From assembly GCF_036322585.1 (NCBI RefSeq), contig NZ_AP024600.1, forward strand, positions 4,278,001 through 4,342,000: a stretch of DNA of 64,000 bases, in the 5' to 3' direction. Shown here in pieces: positions 1-9,308 of the stretch (position 1 is its first letter; each line of letters starts with the position of its first letter). The notes under the pieces were generated by a model that was given only the letters and a program-made list of their open reading frames with translations, was not told the DNA's origin and searched no databases. The translations under genes and the position numbers were made by a program. Origin of the DNA: Luteolibacter sp. LG18. Its GTDB lineage: Bacteria; Verrucomicrobiota; Verrucomicrobiia; Verrucomicrobiales; Akkermansiaceae.

Positions 1-869
1 GCCTTTACCTTGATGGCCTGTCGGGATCAGGGACGCTGCATCCGTTCTGCCAATCCAACGCGGCCCACCTCCTCAGCGAGCCGGTGGGGCCCATCACGGA
101 TCTGCTCAGCGGTGAAGCGTCCAATGGCTGGTTTTTTCTCAAACTGTGGGAAAGGACCGGCGCTGACTTGTATCTCCAAGGAGCGATCCGTTGTGCGCGC
201 TGGATCTCGGAGCAATTGATTCGCGATGAGCTGGGGACGTATTGCCTGGTGAATCCGGACGGATCGTGGGGGCGCGTTCCCTATGCAGGCTTGAGCCACG
301 GCACCGCGGGTGTGGCTCATTTCTTCGCGTTGCTTTTTCAAGCAACCGGCGACGCCACGTGGAAAGCGGTCGCTCACGAACTGTTGGAGACCTTGGTCCG
401 CCATGCGATTCCCGATCACGGGGGATTGAACTGGAGTATCAAGCTGGGGGAAAAGGCATTGCTCCGATGTCAGCACAGCCACGGGGCTTCCGGGATTGGG
501 GGTGTGTTCGCCAAGGCTTCGGCAGCTCTGGGGGAATCCGACTTATTGAAAGTCGCCGCCATGGCAGGAGAGGCGGCCTATCAATACGGGGACTTTCGCA
601 ACAATCCCACCTTATGCACGGGATTGGCCGGCAGTGGGGAATTGTTCGTGGAGCTCTTCAAGTTTACGGGGAATGAAATGTGGTGGGATCGTGCCAAGGA
701 ATTCGCGCGGCTGGCCATGGGCTACAAAGCTTCGTTGCCGGAGGGCGATTGCTGGCCCACCGATACCGCGGGTCTTTATTCCGCGGACTACGCCTATGGC
801 GCTTCCGGAACCGGGCATTTCTTCCTGCGAACGCTGCGTCCGCTGGAGTTCGAGATGCCGCTGCTTTGA
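1..869 (+). CDS. LanC-like (lanthionine synthetase C family) protein, 5' truncated by window edge
   Basis: The reading frame is open from base 3, with no stop before the first internal GTG at 84, so the gene begins upstream of the window and only its last 288 residues are seen. The visible part is built from repeated Gly-rich alpha-barrel motifs typical of LanC proteins: GLSHGTAGVAHFF, HSHGASGIGGVF, LCTGLAGSGELF and GASGTGHFF. LanC enzymes are zinc-dependent cyclases that add Cys thiols to dehydroamino acids. The usual zinc ligands (a Cys in WCxG and a CHG pair) are not intact here: the first motif reads CQHSHG and the second reads CTG, so catalysis by the standard mechanism is doubtful. The missing N-terminal part could carry a kinase or dehydratase domain. 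No lantibiotic precursor is visible. Family assignment is fairly sure, function is not. Confidence 0.6.
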   Translation, partial: LYLDGLSGSGTLHPFCQSNAAHLLSEPVGPITDLLSGEASNGWFFLKLWERTGADLYLQGAIRCARWISEQLIRDELGTYCLVNPDGSWGRVPYAGLSHGTAGVAHFFALLFQATGDATWKAVAHELLETLVRHAIPDHGGLNWSIKLGEKALLRCQHSHGASGIGGVFAKASAALGESDLLKVAAMAGEAAYQYGDFRNNPTLCTGLAGSGELFVELFKFTGNEMWWDRAKEFARLAMGYKASLPEGDCWPTDTAGLYSADYAYGASGTGHFFLRTLRPLEFEMPLL

Positions 870-900
870 CATCGGCGTAAGTGGGGGAGGCGTCGCATCG

Positions 901-2010
901 TTACTCCGCTTTCGCTTCCGGCTGGAGCTTGAAGGAATGTGTGCCGGGACGAAGGAATGCATCGTTTTCGTTCTCTTCCGTCTGCGCCTCGTATCCTTCT
1001 GCTTCCGCTCGGATGAAACGTATGAAGGGAGTGGTGTGACGGAAGGAATAGCGGCCCTTTTCATCCGATACGACCGGTGTGAAGTGATGATCGTCTCCCC
1101 AATTCATCTTTTCCCTTTTGTGCATGGAAGGAGCGAGGGTGACCGTGGCTCCGGAGATCGGATGTCCGTCAGGGTCTGAAATGGCGCCCTGATAGAGATA
1201 GGGCGCGTTCGTCGCGAAAGTGCAGGTGATCGAGATCTCCTTTTCGTCCGGAAGGGGAGTGATTTCGTCCAGCGGCAGATCCGACGATTTTCCGCGCACG
1301 CTGGTCTTCACCCAATAGCGGTCGTGGTCATCGGCCGGAGCGATGATGAAGGTGTTCGGGTAAATGCCTTTGATCGTGAAATTGCCCTTTGCGTCCGTGA
1401 CGGTACCTTTCTTGAGGATGTCAGCACCGTAGCCGGTGTGGGTTCCCGCGCCGAGATTCTGCCAGATCTGGATGGAGCCTTGGGTGGGATTGCCCTTGGC
1501 ATCGAGGAGACGGCCTTTGAGTTCGATGCCAGGTTTCAGCCGCAGGGTCAGCGGAGTGATTACATCCTTCAGAACGAGGGGATTGGCGTTCCATTCCTTG
1601 CGGTAGCTTTCCAGATAATACGGAACCGCATCCGGTTGCATGTGGACGATCCGGGGACTGACGGCAGTGCTCTTCTCTCCGTCCTGAGCTATGAGATGAT
1701 AGGGACCCCAGCCCGGAGCTTGATCGTTGTCATATTGGGAGACGCAAGCCAGTTGGAAGCGGGCTTTTCCTCCGGCGTCCGTCTTGACGCGCCATGGGGA
1801 CGAGGCGGGTTCCGGTTTGTTCTCGTTGTCCGGGTCGAATGCGTTGTGGAGATTGGAACGGTCGGTGCCGATCAGGTCGATGACGATGCCCGGTGCGGGC
1901 TTGCCGTCGGGCCGCAGCAAGGTCACGTCGAGGGTGCGTGATTCCGGATCTGCCGCAGCGAAGGAAAACAGCGATGCCCACACGGCGGCGGGCATGAGGA
2001 GGTGTCTCAT
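901..2010 (-). CDS. Secreted carboxypeptidase-regulatory-like (Ig-like) domain protein
   Basis: This is a 369-residue protein read from the ATG at 2010, where a signal peptide begins (MRHLLMPAAVWASLFSF, ending near AAADPES). An in-frame upstream extension lacks signal character and was rejected. Three CarboxypepD_reg-like beta-sandwich units can be seen from their openings: VTLLRPDGKPAPG near residue 30, GRLLDAKGNPTQG near 165, and GAISDPDGHPISGATV near 280. Such domains occur in secreted or outer-membrane proteins as structural or binding modules, and no enzyme motif is visible. It is convergent with the LanC-like gene (31 bp gap) and lies downstream of the purL terminator, so it is probably transcribed alone. 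The precise role is unknown. Confidence 0.65.
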   Translation of the reverse strand: MRHLLMPAAVWASLFSFAAADPESRTLDVTLLRPDGKPAPGIVIDLIGTDRSNLHNAFDPDNENKPEPASSPWRVKTDAGGKARFQLACVSQYDNDQAPGWGPYHLIAQDGEKSTAVSPRIVHMQPDAVPYYLESYRKEWNANPLVLKDVITPLTLRLKPGIELKGRLLDAKGNPTQGSIQIWQNLGAGTHTGYGADILKKGTVTDAKGNFTIKGIYPNTFIIAPADDHDRYWVKTSVRGKSSDLPLDEITPLPDEKEISITCTFATNAPYLYQGAISDPDGHPISGATVTLAPSMHKREKMNWGDDHHFTPVVSDEKGRYSFRHTTPFIRFIRAEAEGYEAQTEENENDAFLRPGTHSFKLQPEAKAE

Positions 2011-2127
2011 GACGGGTTCATACATCGCAGAATCGCACGCGTTGTCGAGTGGTCTGCATGGAGTTGAGCCTTTAGGCGAGGCGGAGTCTGGGAATGGAGT
2101 TTTAGCCGCAAAAAGGCGCAGAAGGCG

Positions 2128-2170
2128 CAAAAAGAAAACGGCCGGGAGTCCGTGAGGAGTCCCGGCCGTT
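2128..2170 (-). terminator. Rho-independent terminator of purL
   Basis: An 11-bp perfect stem (2137-2147 pairing with 2160-2170, core CGGCCGGGA) with a 12-nt loop is followed, on the minus strand, by a T-rich run (TTTTCTTTTT, 2138 down to about 2129). It lies 15 nt past the purL stop codon, exactly where a purL terminator is expected. Confidence 0.9.
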
Positions 2171-2184
2171 GCAAAGGATCCGTG

Positions 2185-5100
2185 TTACGCGAAGTAAGTC
2201 ACGCCTGCCTTGAACAGCGGCTGGTGCTTGTCGCCCGGGATGTTGCGGGCGACTTCGATGCCGCGGCGCTCGGTGTGGCCCATCTTGCCGAAGACCCGGC
2301 CGCAGGGGCTGGTGATGCCTTCGATGGCATACATGGAGCCGTTCGGAGTGACGGTGATGTCCATCGATGGATTGCCGTGCTCGTCGCAGTACTGCGTGGC
2401 GATCTGGCCGTTTTTCGCCAGTGCGGCGATCACTTCCGGAGTGGCGAGGAACTTGCCCTCGCCGTGCGAGACCGGGATGGTGTGGAGATCGCCCACCTGC
2501 GTGTTGGCCAGCCACGGTGACAGCGTGCTGCTGATGCGGGTGTGGACGTAGCAGGAGATGTGGCGGCCGATGTCGTTGAAGGTGAGCGTCGGTGCGTCGG
2601 CTTCCGAATCGCGGATCTCGCCGTAGGGGACGAGGCCGGTCTTGATGATCGCCTGGAAGCCGTTGCAGATGCCGAGGATCAGGCCATCGCGGTTCTTGAT
2701 GAGATCCATCACCGCGTCCGCCACGCGCGGGTTACGCAGCACGGTGGCGATGAACTTGCCGGAGCCATCGGGCTCGTCACCGGCGCTGAAACCACCGGGG
2801 AACATGAGGATGTTCGACTCGCGGATCTTGTCGGCGAAGGCTTTGAGCGACTCCTCGACGTGGCGGGAGGTGAGGTTGCGGAACACCAGGATCTCGGCGT
2901 CGCCACCGGCCTGGTTGAAGGCGCGGGCGGAATCGTATTCGCTGTTGGTGCCGGGGAAGGCGGGGATGAGCACCTTCGGCTTTGCAGCGGAATGCACCGA
3001 ATGGACGGCGGCCGGACGCGCGGCGGAGAAGAAGGTTTCCACCTCCGGGTGGGCCGGTTCGCAGGCGGTGGTGTAGATCGGCTCCAGCGTGCCGGTCCAG
3101 GCCGACAGCAGCTCGTCGAGCGGGTAGGATTCACCCGGCAGCGCGAGCACCGCTTCCTCGACCGTGCGACCGATTTCCTGGGCTTCCAGCTCGGCGGGCA
3201 GCGGCTCGCGGTGCTCGATGACGAAGGACACGAAGCGCTCGCGTAGCACATCCTCCACGGTGCCTTCGAAACCGATGCGGTTGCCGAAGGCCATCTTCGC
3301 CAGCGCCACCGCCAGACCGGCGTGGCCCGGGGCGTGCAGCGAGAGGATCTTGCCCTCCGCGTTCAGCGTGTGGAGAAGCTCGGCCACGGCCTTGAGCTTT
3401 TCGAACTCGGGCAGATTCTCGGCATCGCGCGGGATTTCCACCAGCGACACCGTGGTTCCGATCTCCTTGAACTCCGGCGACAGCGCGCGGCTGGCCTTGC
3501 CCGGCGCGAGCGCGAAGGATACCAGCGTCGGCGGAACGTCGAGCTCGTTGAACGAACCGGACATCGAGTCCTTTCCGCCGATTGCGGCGAGGCGCAGCTT
3601 GTTCTGCGCGTGGAAGGCACCGAGCAGCGCGGCGAAGGGGAGGCCCCAGCGGGCGGCGTCGTTGCCGAGTTTCGGGAAGTATTCCTGAAGCGTCAGGCGG
3701 ATGTCGGACAGGCGCGCGCCCGCGGCCACCGCCTTGCAGACGGATTCGGTCACCGCATAGACCGCGCCGTGGAAGGGCGACCACGAGGAGAGGTGGGGAT
3801 TGAAGCCCCAGCTCATGAAGGTGGCGGTGTCGCTTTCGCCATGGATCAGCGGCAGCTTCGCGGCCATCGCGTCGGGCGGGGTGAGCTGGTGCTTGCCGCC
3901 GAACGGCCACAGCACGGTGGCCGCGCCGACGGACGAGTCGAAGCGTTCGCCGAGGCCCTTCTGCGAGCAAGCGTTGAGATCGGCCAGCGCGTCCTGAATG
4001 GTGGTGAAACGCGGCACTGCATCATCGAACTCACCTTCCGGCGCATTGACGTGCACCTTCGCGCTCTGTTGGACGCCATTGGTGTCGAGGAACGCGCGGG
4101 ACAGATCGACGATGGTCTTGCCGCGCCAGCTCATCCGCAGGCGGCCGTGGTCACCGACGATGGCGACCTGCACGCACTCGAGGTTCTCCTTGTCGGCTTC
4201 GGCGATGAAGTAGGCGACTTCGGACGGGTCGACGCAAACGGCCATGCGCTCCTGCGATTCGGAAATCGCGAGCTCGGTGCCATCGAGGCCGTCGTATTTC
4301 TTCGGCACGGCATCGAGATTGATGTCGAGGGACGGTGCGATCTCACCGATCGCCACCGACACGCCACCGGCGCCGAAGTCGTTGCAGATCTTGATCTTCT
4401 TCGTCAGCTCCGCGTTGCGGAACAGACGCTGGATCTTGCGCTCGGTCGGGGCATCGCCCTTCTGGACCTCCGCGGAATTTTCCAGTGCGGTGTCGGTGTG
4501 CTCTTTCGAGGAACCGGTGGCACCGCCCACGCCATCGCGTCCGGTGCGGCCACCGATGAGCAAGATCGCATCGCCCGGGGCCGGGGAGCCACGGAACACC
4601 TGCGAGCGCGGGGCGGCGGAAACGACCGCGCCGATTTCCATGCGCTTCGCCACGTAACCGGGGTGGTAAACCTCCGCCACCTGGCCGGTCGCGAGACCGA
4701 TCTGGTTGCCGTAGGACGAGTAACCGTGGGCGGCCACCTGGCAGATCTTCTTCTGCGGCAGCTTGCCCGGCAGAGTATCGGCGAAAGGGGTGAGTGGATC
4801 GGCCGCGCCGGTCACGCGCATGGCCTGATAGACGAACGAGCGGCCGGAAAGCGGATCGCGGATCGCGCCGCCGAGGCAGGTCGCGGCACCGCCGAAGGGC
4901 TCGATCTCGGTCGGGTGGTTGTGGGTCTCGTTCTTGAACATCACCAGCCACTCCTCTTCCTGGCCGTCGATCTCGACCGGCACGACGATGGAGGCGGCGT
5001 TGACTTCCTCGGAGACTTCCAGGTTGTCCAGTTCACCGGATTTCCGTAGCTCCTTCATCCCCATCAGCGCGATGTCCATCAGCGTGACCGGGCGGGTGGA

Positions 5101-5886
5101 GGCGGGGCCGTAGACCTTCTCGCGGGTGGCGAAGTAGCTCTGCCACGCGCGCTCGACCACGGACGCGCCTTCCTCGAAGGTCGCCTCGTCGATGCGGGTC
5201 AGGAAAGTGGTGTGACGGCAGTGGTCGGACCAGTAAGTGTCCAACATTTTGATCTCCGTCAGGCTCGGATCGCGCTTCTCCTCGTCGCGGAAATAGGTCT
5301 GGCAGAAGGCGATGTCCGCCTCGGACATGGCGAGGCCCAGTTCCTTGCGGAACGCGGCCAGCTCCTCGGTGCTCTTCGCGGTGAAACCGGCCAGCACGGC
5401 CACGTCGGCGGGCACGTTGATCTTTGGCTGGAGCGTTTCCGGCGTTTCCAGCGTGGCCTCGTGGGAATCGACGGCGTTGATGACGAAGCTCTTGATCCGC
5501 GCCAGGTCGTCGCCGGAGAGGCTGCCTTGCAGCACGATCACCTTCGCGGAGGCCACCAGCGGGCGCTCGCCGCCGGTCAGGATTTGCACGCACTGGGCGG
5601 CCGAATCGGCACGCTGGTCGAACTGCCCTGGCAGGAATTCCACCGCGAAGGCGACCTCGTCTTCCGCCAGCGCGAGGGCGGGGGAGACCACGTCCACCTG
5701 CGGCTCGGACAAGATCTGGCGGGTGGCCGCGGCGAACTCGGCGTCCGTCAGTCCATCGATGTCGTAACGCTGGATGACCCGGAGGTTCTCGATCTCATCC
5801 AGGGAGAGCGATTCACGCAGGTCGTGCAACAGGGTGCGGGCCTCGGCGTTGAATTCGGTCTTCTTTTCGACAAAAATGCGGTTCAT
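2185..5886 (-). CDS. purL: Phosphoribosylformylglycinamidine synthase, single-chain clade-II type
   Basis: This is a 1233-residue PurL, which converts FGAR, ATP and glutamine to FGAM in step 4 of purine synthesis in the cytoplasm. The N-terminus MNRIFVEKKTEFNAEA matches the start of the long single-polypeptide clade found in Clostridia and Bifidobacteria rather than the proteobacterial form. The central part carries two AIR-synthase-type halves, including NETHNHPTEIEPFGGAATC (ATP/substrate region) and GGKDSMSG. The C-terminal glutamine amidotransferase domain has the nucleophile in GLILGICNGFQ (about Cys1074) and the His/Glu pair in GHTERRG (about His1204, Glu1206). An ATG 66 nt upstream is in frame but adds only non-homologous sequence, so 5886 is preferred. 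The gene is monocistronic, with its own terminator. purC is elsewhere in the window (60333-61046). Confidence 0.96.
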   Translation of the reverse strand: MNRIFVEKKTEFNAEARTLLHDLRESLSLDEIENLRVIQRYDIDGLTDAEFAAATRQILSEPQVDVVSPALALAEDEVAFAVEFLPGQFDQRADSAAQCVQILTGGERPLVASAKVIVLQGSLSGDDLARIKSFVINAVDSHEATLETPETLQPKINVPADVAVLAGFTAKSTEELAAFRKELGLAMSEADIAFCQTYFRDEEKRDPSLTEIKMLDTYWSDHCRHTTFLTRIDEATFEEGASVVERAWQSYFATREKVYGPASTRPVTLMDIALMGMKELRKSGELDNLEVSEEVNAASIVVPVEIDGQEEEWLVMFKNETHNHPTEIEPFGGAATCLGGAIRDPLSGRSFVYQAMRVTGAADPLTPFADTLPGKLPQKKICQVAAHGYSSYGNQIGLATGQVAEVYHPGYVAKRMEIGAVVSAAPRSQVFRGSPAPGDAILLIGGRTGRDGVGGATGSSKEHTDTALENSAEVQKGDAPTERKIQRLFRNAELTKKIKICNDFGAGGVSVAIGEIAPSLDINLDAVPKKYDGLDGTELAISESQERMAVCVDPSEVAYFIAEADKENLECVQVAIVGDHGRLRMSWRGKTIVDLSRAFLDTNGVQQSAKVHVNAPEGEFDDAVPRFTTIQDALADLNACSQKGLGERFDSSVGAATVLWPFGGKHQLTPPDAMAAKLPLIHGESDTATFMSWGFNPHLSSWSPFHGAVYAVTESVCKAVAAGARLSDIRLTLQEYFPKLGNDAARWGLPFAALLGAFHAQNKLRLAAIGGKDSMSGSFNELDVPPTLVSFALAPGKASRALSPEFKEIGTTVSLVEIPRDAENLPEFEKLKAVAELLHTLNAEGKILSLHAPGHAGLAVALAKMAFGNRIGFEGTVEDVLRERFVSFVIEHREPLPAELEAQEIGRTVEEAVLALPGESYPLDELLSAWTGTLEPIYTTACEPAHPEVETFFSAARPAAVHSVHSAAKPKVLIPAFPGTNSEYDSARAFNQAGGDAEILVFRNLTSRHVEESLKAFADKIRESNILMFPGGFSAGDEPDGSGKFIATVLRNPRVADAVMDLIKNRDGLILGICNGFQAIIKTGLVPYGEIRDSEADAPTLTFNDIGRHISCYVHTRISSTLSPWLANTQVGDLHTIPVSHGEGKFLATPEVIAALAKNGQIATQYCDEHGNPSMDITVTPNGSMYAIEGITSPCGRVFGKMGHTERRGIEVARNIPGDKHQPLFKAGVTYFA

Positions 5887-5913
5887 GGGGCGTGGAAAGG
5901 CCGCACGGCCTTT
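5887..5913 (-). promoter_or_regulatory. Small hairpin in the purL leader
   Basis: A 7-bp perfect stem AAAGGCC/GGCCTTT (5896-5902 with 5907-5913, loop GCAC) lies 9 nt upstream of the purL ATG on the minus strand, and no Shine-Dalgarno motif lies between. It could affect ribosome access, but nothing here matches a known purine riboswitch. It is only a structural observation. Confidence 0.25.
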
Positions 5914-6045
5914 GGAGGCGTCGTATGCTAGAAACCTGAGCCCGGAGGGCAAGGGGAATGAGCCGGGAGCCGGTTTTCCGATTCCGGGGCGCGAAAAACT
6001 CGCGGCAGCGTGTAATTCCCGGCAGGTTTTCCGTCAGGAAAGAAT

Positions 6046-8583
6046 GTGAACCCGGAATCCTGCCCGTCCTGCCACCAACCGTTGCCCGAAAACGCCCCTG
6101 CGGGCCTTTGCCCCGCCTGCGTCATGCGGGCGGCCTTCGCCTCCGTCCCGGTTCCCAGCGGGCCCTCGGTGGAGGAGCTCCAGGCCGCTTTCCCGCAGCT
6201 TGAGATTCTGGACTATATCGGCCAGGGAGGCATGGGGATCGTTTACAAAGCCCGCCAGCCGCACCTCGACCGCCTCGTGGCGCTCAAGATCCTGGCCCCC
6301 GGGCTGGCGGAGGATCCGGGGTTCGCCGAGCGCTTCATCCGCGAGGCCCGCACCCTCGCCAAGCTGACCCATCCCAATCTCGTCGCGGTCCACGACTTTG
6401 GGGACAGCGGGGGCTACTACTACCTGCTGATGGAGTATGTGGACGGGGTGAACCTCCGTCAGGCGATGTCGGCGGCCCGTTTCACCCCGGAGCGGGCCTT
6501 GGATCTGATTCCTGACCTCTGCGCCGCTCTCCAGTTCGCCCATGACCACGGAGTCCACCACCGCGACATCAAGCCGGAGAACATCCTGCTCGATGCGAAA
6601 GGGCGGGTGAAGATCGCGGACTTCGGCATCGCCCGCCTCGCCGGGGACGATCCGCGCGAGGTCTCGCTCACTCTCACCGGGGCGGCGCTCGGCTCCACGG
6701 CCTACATGGCTCCCGAGCAGATCGAACACCCGGACGATGTGGATCATCGGGCGGACATCTACAGCCTGGGCGTGGTGTTTTACGAAATGCTCACCGGCGG
6801 CCTCCCGCTCGGCCGCTTTCCGGCACCGAGCGAGAAGTCGAACTCCGATCCGAGGCTCGACGAGGTGGTGTTCCGTGCCTTGGAAAAGGAGCGCGATCGC
6901 CGTTACCAAAGCGCCGGAGAGGTGAAGAGCGGCGTCGAGGGATACAGTGCGTCCCCAGCGCGCCCGGTGATCGCCACTGCCGCAACGACGGCGAGCGGGC
7001 TTCCCAAGCTACCTCCCGCGGTCGCCTGGCCGCTGGGATTGGTAGTAGGAGGGATCGCCTCGTCCTTGTTGGTGCTGATGGCATTGCCGGACGGTTATCC
7101 GCGGGTGATCGGGCTGAAGCTGCTCGGGCTCTTCGGCGAGGATTACTCCCTGTTGGCAGATCATCCGGTGCTCAGGTTTCTGTTCATCTTGTCGGGCTTC
7201 GCCCTTGGTTCCGGCTGTGTGTGGGGGATTTGGAATCTGAATCTGATGAAGCGGTGTAAACTGCCCTCGGAGGGCCGAAACTGGCTGAATGTCGCGGTGG
7301 TCTGGCTGCCGATCGTCGTTTTCAGCATCGTGGTGTTCAGCCGGGCTACGGGATGGGCGTTTTGGACCGGACCTCAAGGGGATGTCAGGCTGGGGAATGC
7401 GCCTCGTGAGTTGTATCTGTGGATTCCATTTTTCTGCGTGTATGGAATGACACGGATACTCTCCGCGGTGACCGCCGTGAGGGGGCGGGTTTCCCGCCTC
7501 GGGTGGGTGAGTGCGCTCCTGACGACGGTGCTGCTGTTGGCGGCACAACTCCTGACCAGGCACCTCCGGAGCCACTGGAGTGAACGTGGCTTCCAGCCCT
7601 GCGATTATTCGGTGGTGGTTGGAAAAACCGAACTTCCCCCTGAGCAGGTTCGGCAGGAGATCGAAGAGGCGGCGCGGACGGCTGCCGGGCCTTATTTCGA
7701 TAAAATCAAGCCGACCTTCGACGGGATGGTGCTAAGGGCCGGTTTCGTGGATGATCCGTCTCTTTTGGAACTGGCTCCTCTTTTAGGAGCATCATCCGGG
7801 ACCAACCAAATGCGGTCGTCTTTCAGTATCGCCCAGATCTTTGATCAACGCCTGCGTGCCACTCTGCCTTTCGCGATCTCAAGTCGGCTGCATGCCTCGA
7901 ATTTGGATCGGGACGAATGGTTTCAAGACCGGAGGGAGATGGCGGCACCTTATCTGGCGATGGGGGCTCTGGCCGTGGTATCGTCTGCTTTGGCGGGACG
8001 CAGCCGGTTTTCCATCGGCCTGATTCCGGTAGTCTGTGGCCTGGGTGCTTTGGGGCTTTGCCGCTGGATCCCGCTTCCGGCGCTTCCGGCGGATTTGATC
8101 GGACGGATGATTTCGGGTCCCCAGTTGGAAGAGATAGCCGAGGGTTTCTCTTTCCCGCGCGAAACCCTGAAGACCTTGGTCAAAGCGGCAAAGGAAAAGG
8201 ACGTGAAGACTTTCAGGGAGGGGTTCACGCAAACCTCCGAGACTGCAAAGAAGACGGACGCGGAATTGGCGGCAGGGATGGATCCTCCACCTTACGATTA
8301 TTCCTCGCCGTCCGCCTCCATCGCTTCGCTCTACCGGGCTGTGGGCAATGGCGATGTGAGCGCATTCGAAAGGGCCTTCTCCAAAGCCACGATGGCGAAA
8401 GCCCGCGAACAACAACCGGATCCGGTGGCGAGAATGAAACAGGTGGATCGCGGGCAAATCTTGCTCGCGGAAGTCCCAGAGGGTGCAACCACGGTCCGCG
8501 TCGCCATGAAGCGGGAGTCGGATGGCCAGTCCGTCTACGTCCGAATGATTCTGGAGGACGGGGACTGGAGAATTGACCGTTGA
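6046..8583 (+). CDS. Transmembrane Ser/Thr protein kinase with N-terminal zinc ribbon
   Basis: This 845-residue protein starts with two CxxC pairs (CPSCHQ, CPACVM, residues 6-25), likely a zinc ribbon. It continues into a Hanks-type kinase domain (about 50-310). Kinase motifs are complete: glycine loop GQGGMGIVY, VALKIL lysine, HRDIKPEN (HRD at 172-174), DFG at 192-194, and APEQIE for the APE region. About five membrane segments follow between residues 320 and 500, with two more near 640-680. The tail has a charged segment and an uncharacterised C-terminal domain. Such proteins sense envelope or extracellular signals and phosphorylate partners, but the substrate is not visible. The next gene is an ECF sigma factor only 20 nt downstream, a pairing common in Verrucomicrobia and Planctomycetes. 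Confidence 0.9.
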   Translation: MNPESCPSCHQPLPENAPAGLCPACVMRAAFASVPVPSGPSVEELQAAFPQLEILDYIGQGGMGIVYKARQPHLDRLVALKILAPGLAEDPGFAERFIREARTLAKLTHPNLVAVHDFGDSGGYYYLLMEYVDGVNLRQAMSAARFTPERALDLIPDLCAALQFAHDHGVHHRDIKPENILLDAKGRVKIADFGIARLAGDDPREVSLTLTGAALGSTAYMAPEQIEHPDDVDHRADIYSLGVVFYEMLTGGLPLGRFPAPSEKSNSDPRLDEVVFRALEKERDRRYQSAGEVKSGVEGYSASPARPVIATAATTASGLPKLPPAVAWPLGLVVGGIASSLLVLMALPDGYPRVIGLKLLGLFGEDYSLLADHPVLRFLFILSGFALGSGCVWGIWNLNLMKRCKLPSEGRNWLNVAVVWLPIVVFSIVVFSRATGWAFWTGPQGDVRLGNAPRELYLWIPFFCVYGMTRILSAVTAVRGRVSRLGWVSALLTTVLLLAAQLLTRHLRSHWSERGFQPCDYSVVVGKTELPPEQVRQEIEEAARTAAGPYFDKIKPTFDGMVLRAGFVDDPSLLELAPLLGASSGTNQMRSSFSIAQIFDQRLRATLPFAISSRLHASNLDRDEWFQDRREMAAPYLAMGALAVVSSALAGRSRFSIGLIPVVCGLGALGLCRWIPLPALPADLIGRMISGPQLEEIAEGFSFPRETLKTLVKAAKEKDVKTFREGFTQTSETAKKTDAELAAGMDPPPYDYSSPSASIASLYRAVGNGDVSAFERAFSKATMAKAREQQPDPVARMKQVDRGQILLAEVPEGATTVRVAMKRESDGQSVYVRMILEDGDWRIDR

Positions 8584-8603
8584 GCAGGAGGTCTTTGAAA
8601 CGC

Positions 8604-9305
8604 ATGACCACTGGTTCCTTTCATCCCACCCGTTGGACGTTGATCCAGCGCGTCCACGGTCGCGGGGATGATGCGAGAGCGGCGTTGTCGGAGCTGTGTT
8701 CGATTTACTATGAACCGGTGCGCGTCTTTGTCGCGCAGTGGACCGCCGGCAGGGAAGGTGCGGACGATCTCGTGCACGCGTTCTTTGAGGATGTCTTGCG
8801 GCGTGAGAGCTTTGGCCCGGCGGCCGATCCCGCACGGGGCCGTTTCCGCAGCTACTTGCTGGGAGCCGTGAAGCATTTCCTGCTGAAACAACGTGGCCGT
8901 GAACAGGCCGCGAAGCGGGGCGGGGGAATCGAGCCGGGGACTCTCGATGAAGCCGCAGCTGGCGAATGGAGGGAATCCGCCGCGGAACTGGCATTCGATC
9001 GGGACTGGGCGCTGGCTTTGATCCGGCGGGCGGTGGAGAACTTGGCACAGGAGTCCTCCGCCGCGAACAAGCTGCGGCAGTTCGAGAGCCTCAAGCCGTG
9101 GTTGGACGGCGGTTCACCGGGGTCGGTGGAGGAGGTGGCCAAAGAGCTCGGGATGACCGCCAATGCGGTGCACGTGGCGATCCATCGGTTGAGGCAGCGG
9201 TTTCTCAAACTGGTTCGTTTCGAGGTGGAGTCCACCACGGCCAGCCCGGCGGACGCAGCGGAGGAGTTCCGGCATTTGGTGAATGTGCTGGTGGTTGCCG
9301 GGTAG
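8604..9305 (+). CDS. ECF-type RNA polymerase sigma factor
   Basis: This is a 233-residue sigma-70 family protein. Region 2 includes FHPTRWTLI and DDLVHAFFEDVL, and region 4 includes the helix-turn-helix in VEEVAKELGMTANAVHVAIH. The ATG at 8604 is chosen because AGGAGG lies at 8586-8591. An in-frame TTG at 8580 would overlap the kinase stop but leaves the Shine-Dalgarno inside the gene. The FHPTRWTLI type belongs to the ECF groups linked to Ser/Thr kinases rather than to anti-sigma factors, and no anti-sigma gene is present. Kinase and sigma genes are almost certainly co-transcribed, so the kinase may control the sigma factor by phosphorylation (inference). The gene ends 3 bp before the convergent DUF2264 gene. 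Confidence 0.88.
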   Translation: MTTGSFHPTRWTLIQRVHGRGDDARAALSELCSIYYEPVRVFVAQWTAGREGADDLVHAFFEDVLRRESFGPAADPARGRFRSYLLGAVKHFLLKQRGREQAAKRGGGIEPGTLDEAAAGEWRESAAELAFDRDWALALIRRAVENLAQESSAANKLRQFESLKPWLDGGSPGSVEEVAKELGMTANAVHVAIHRLRQRFLKLVRFEVESTTASPADAAEEFRHLVNVLVVAG

Positions 9306-9308
9306 CGA

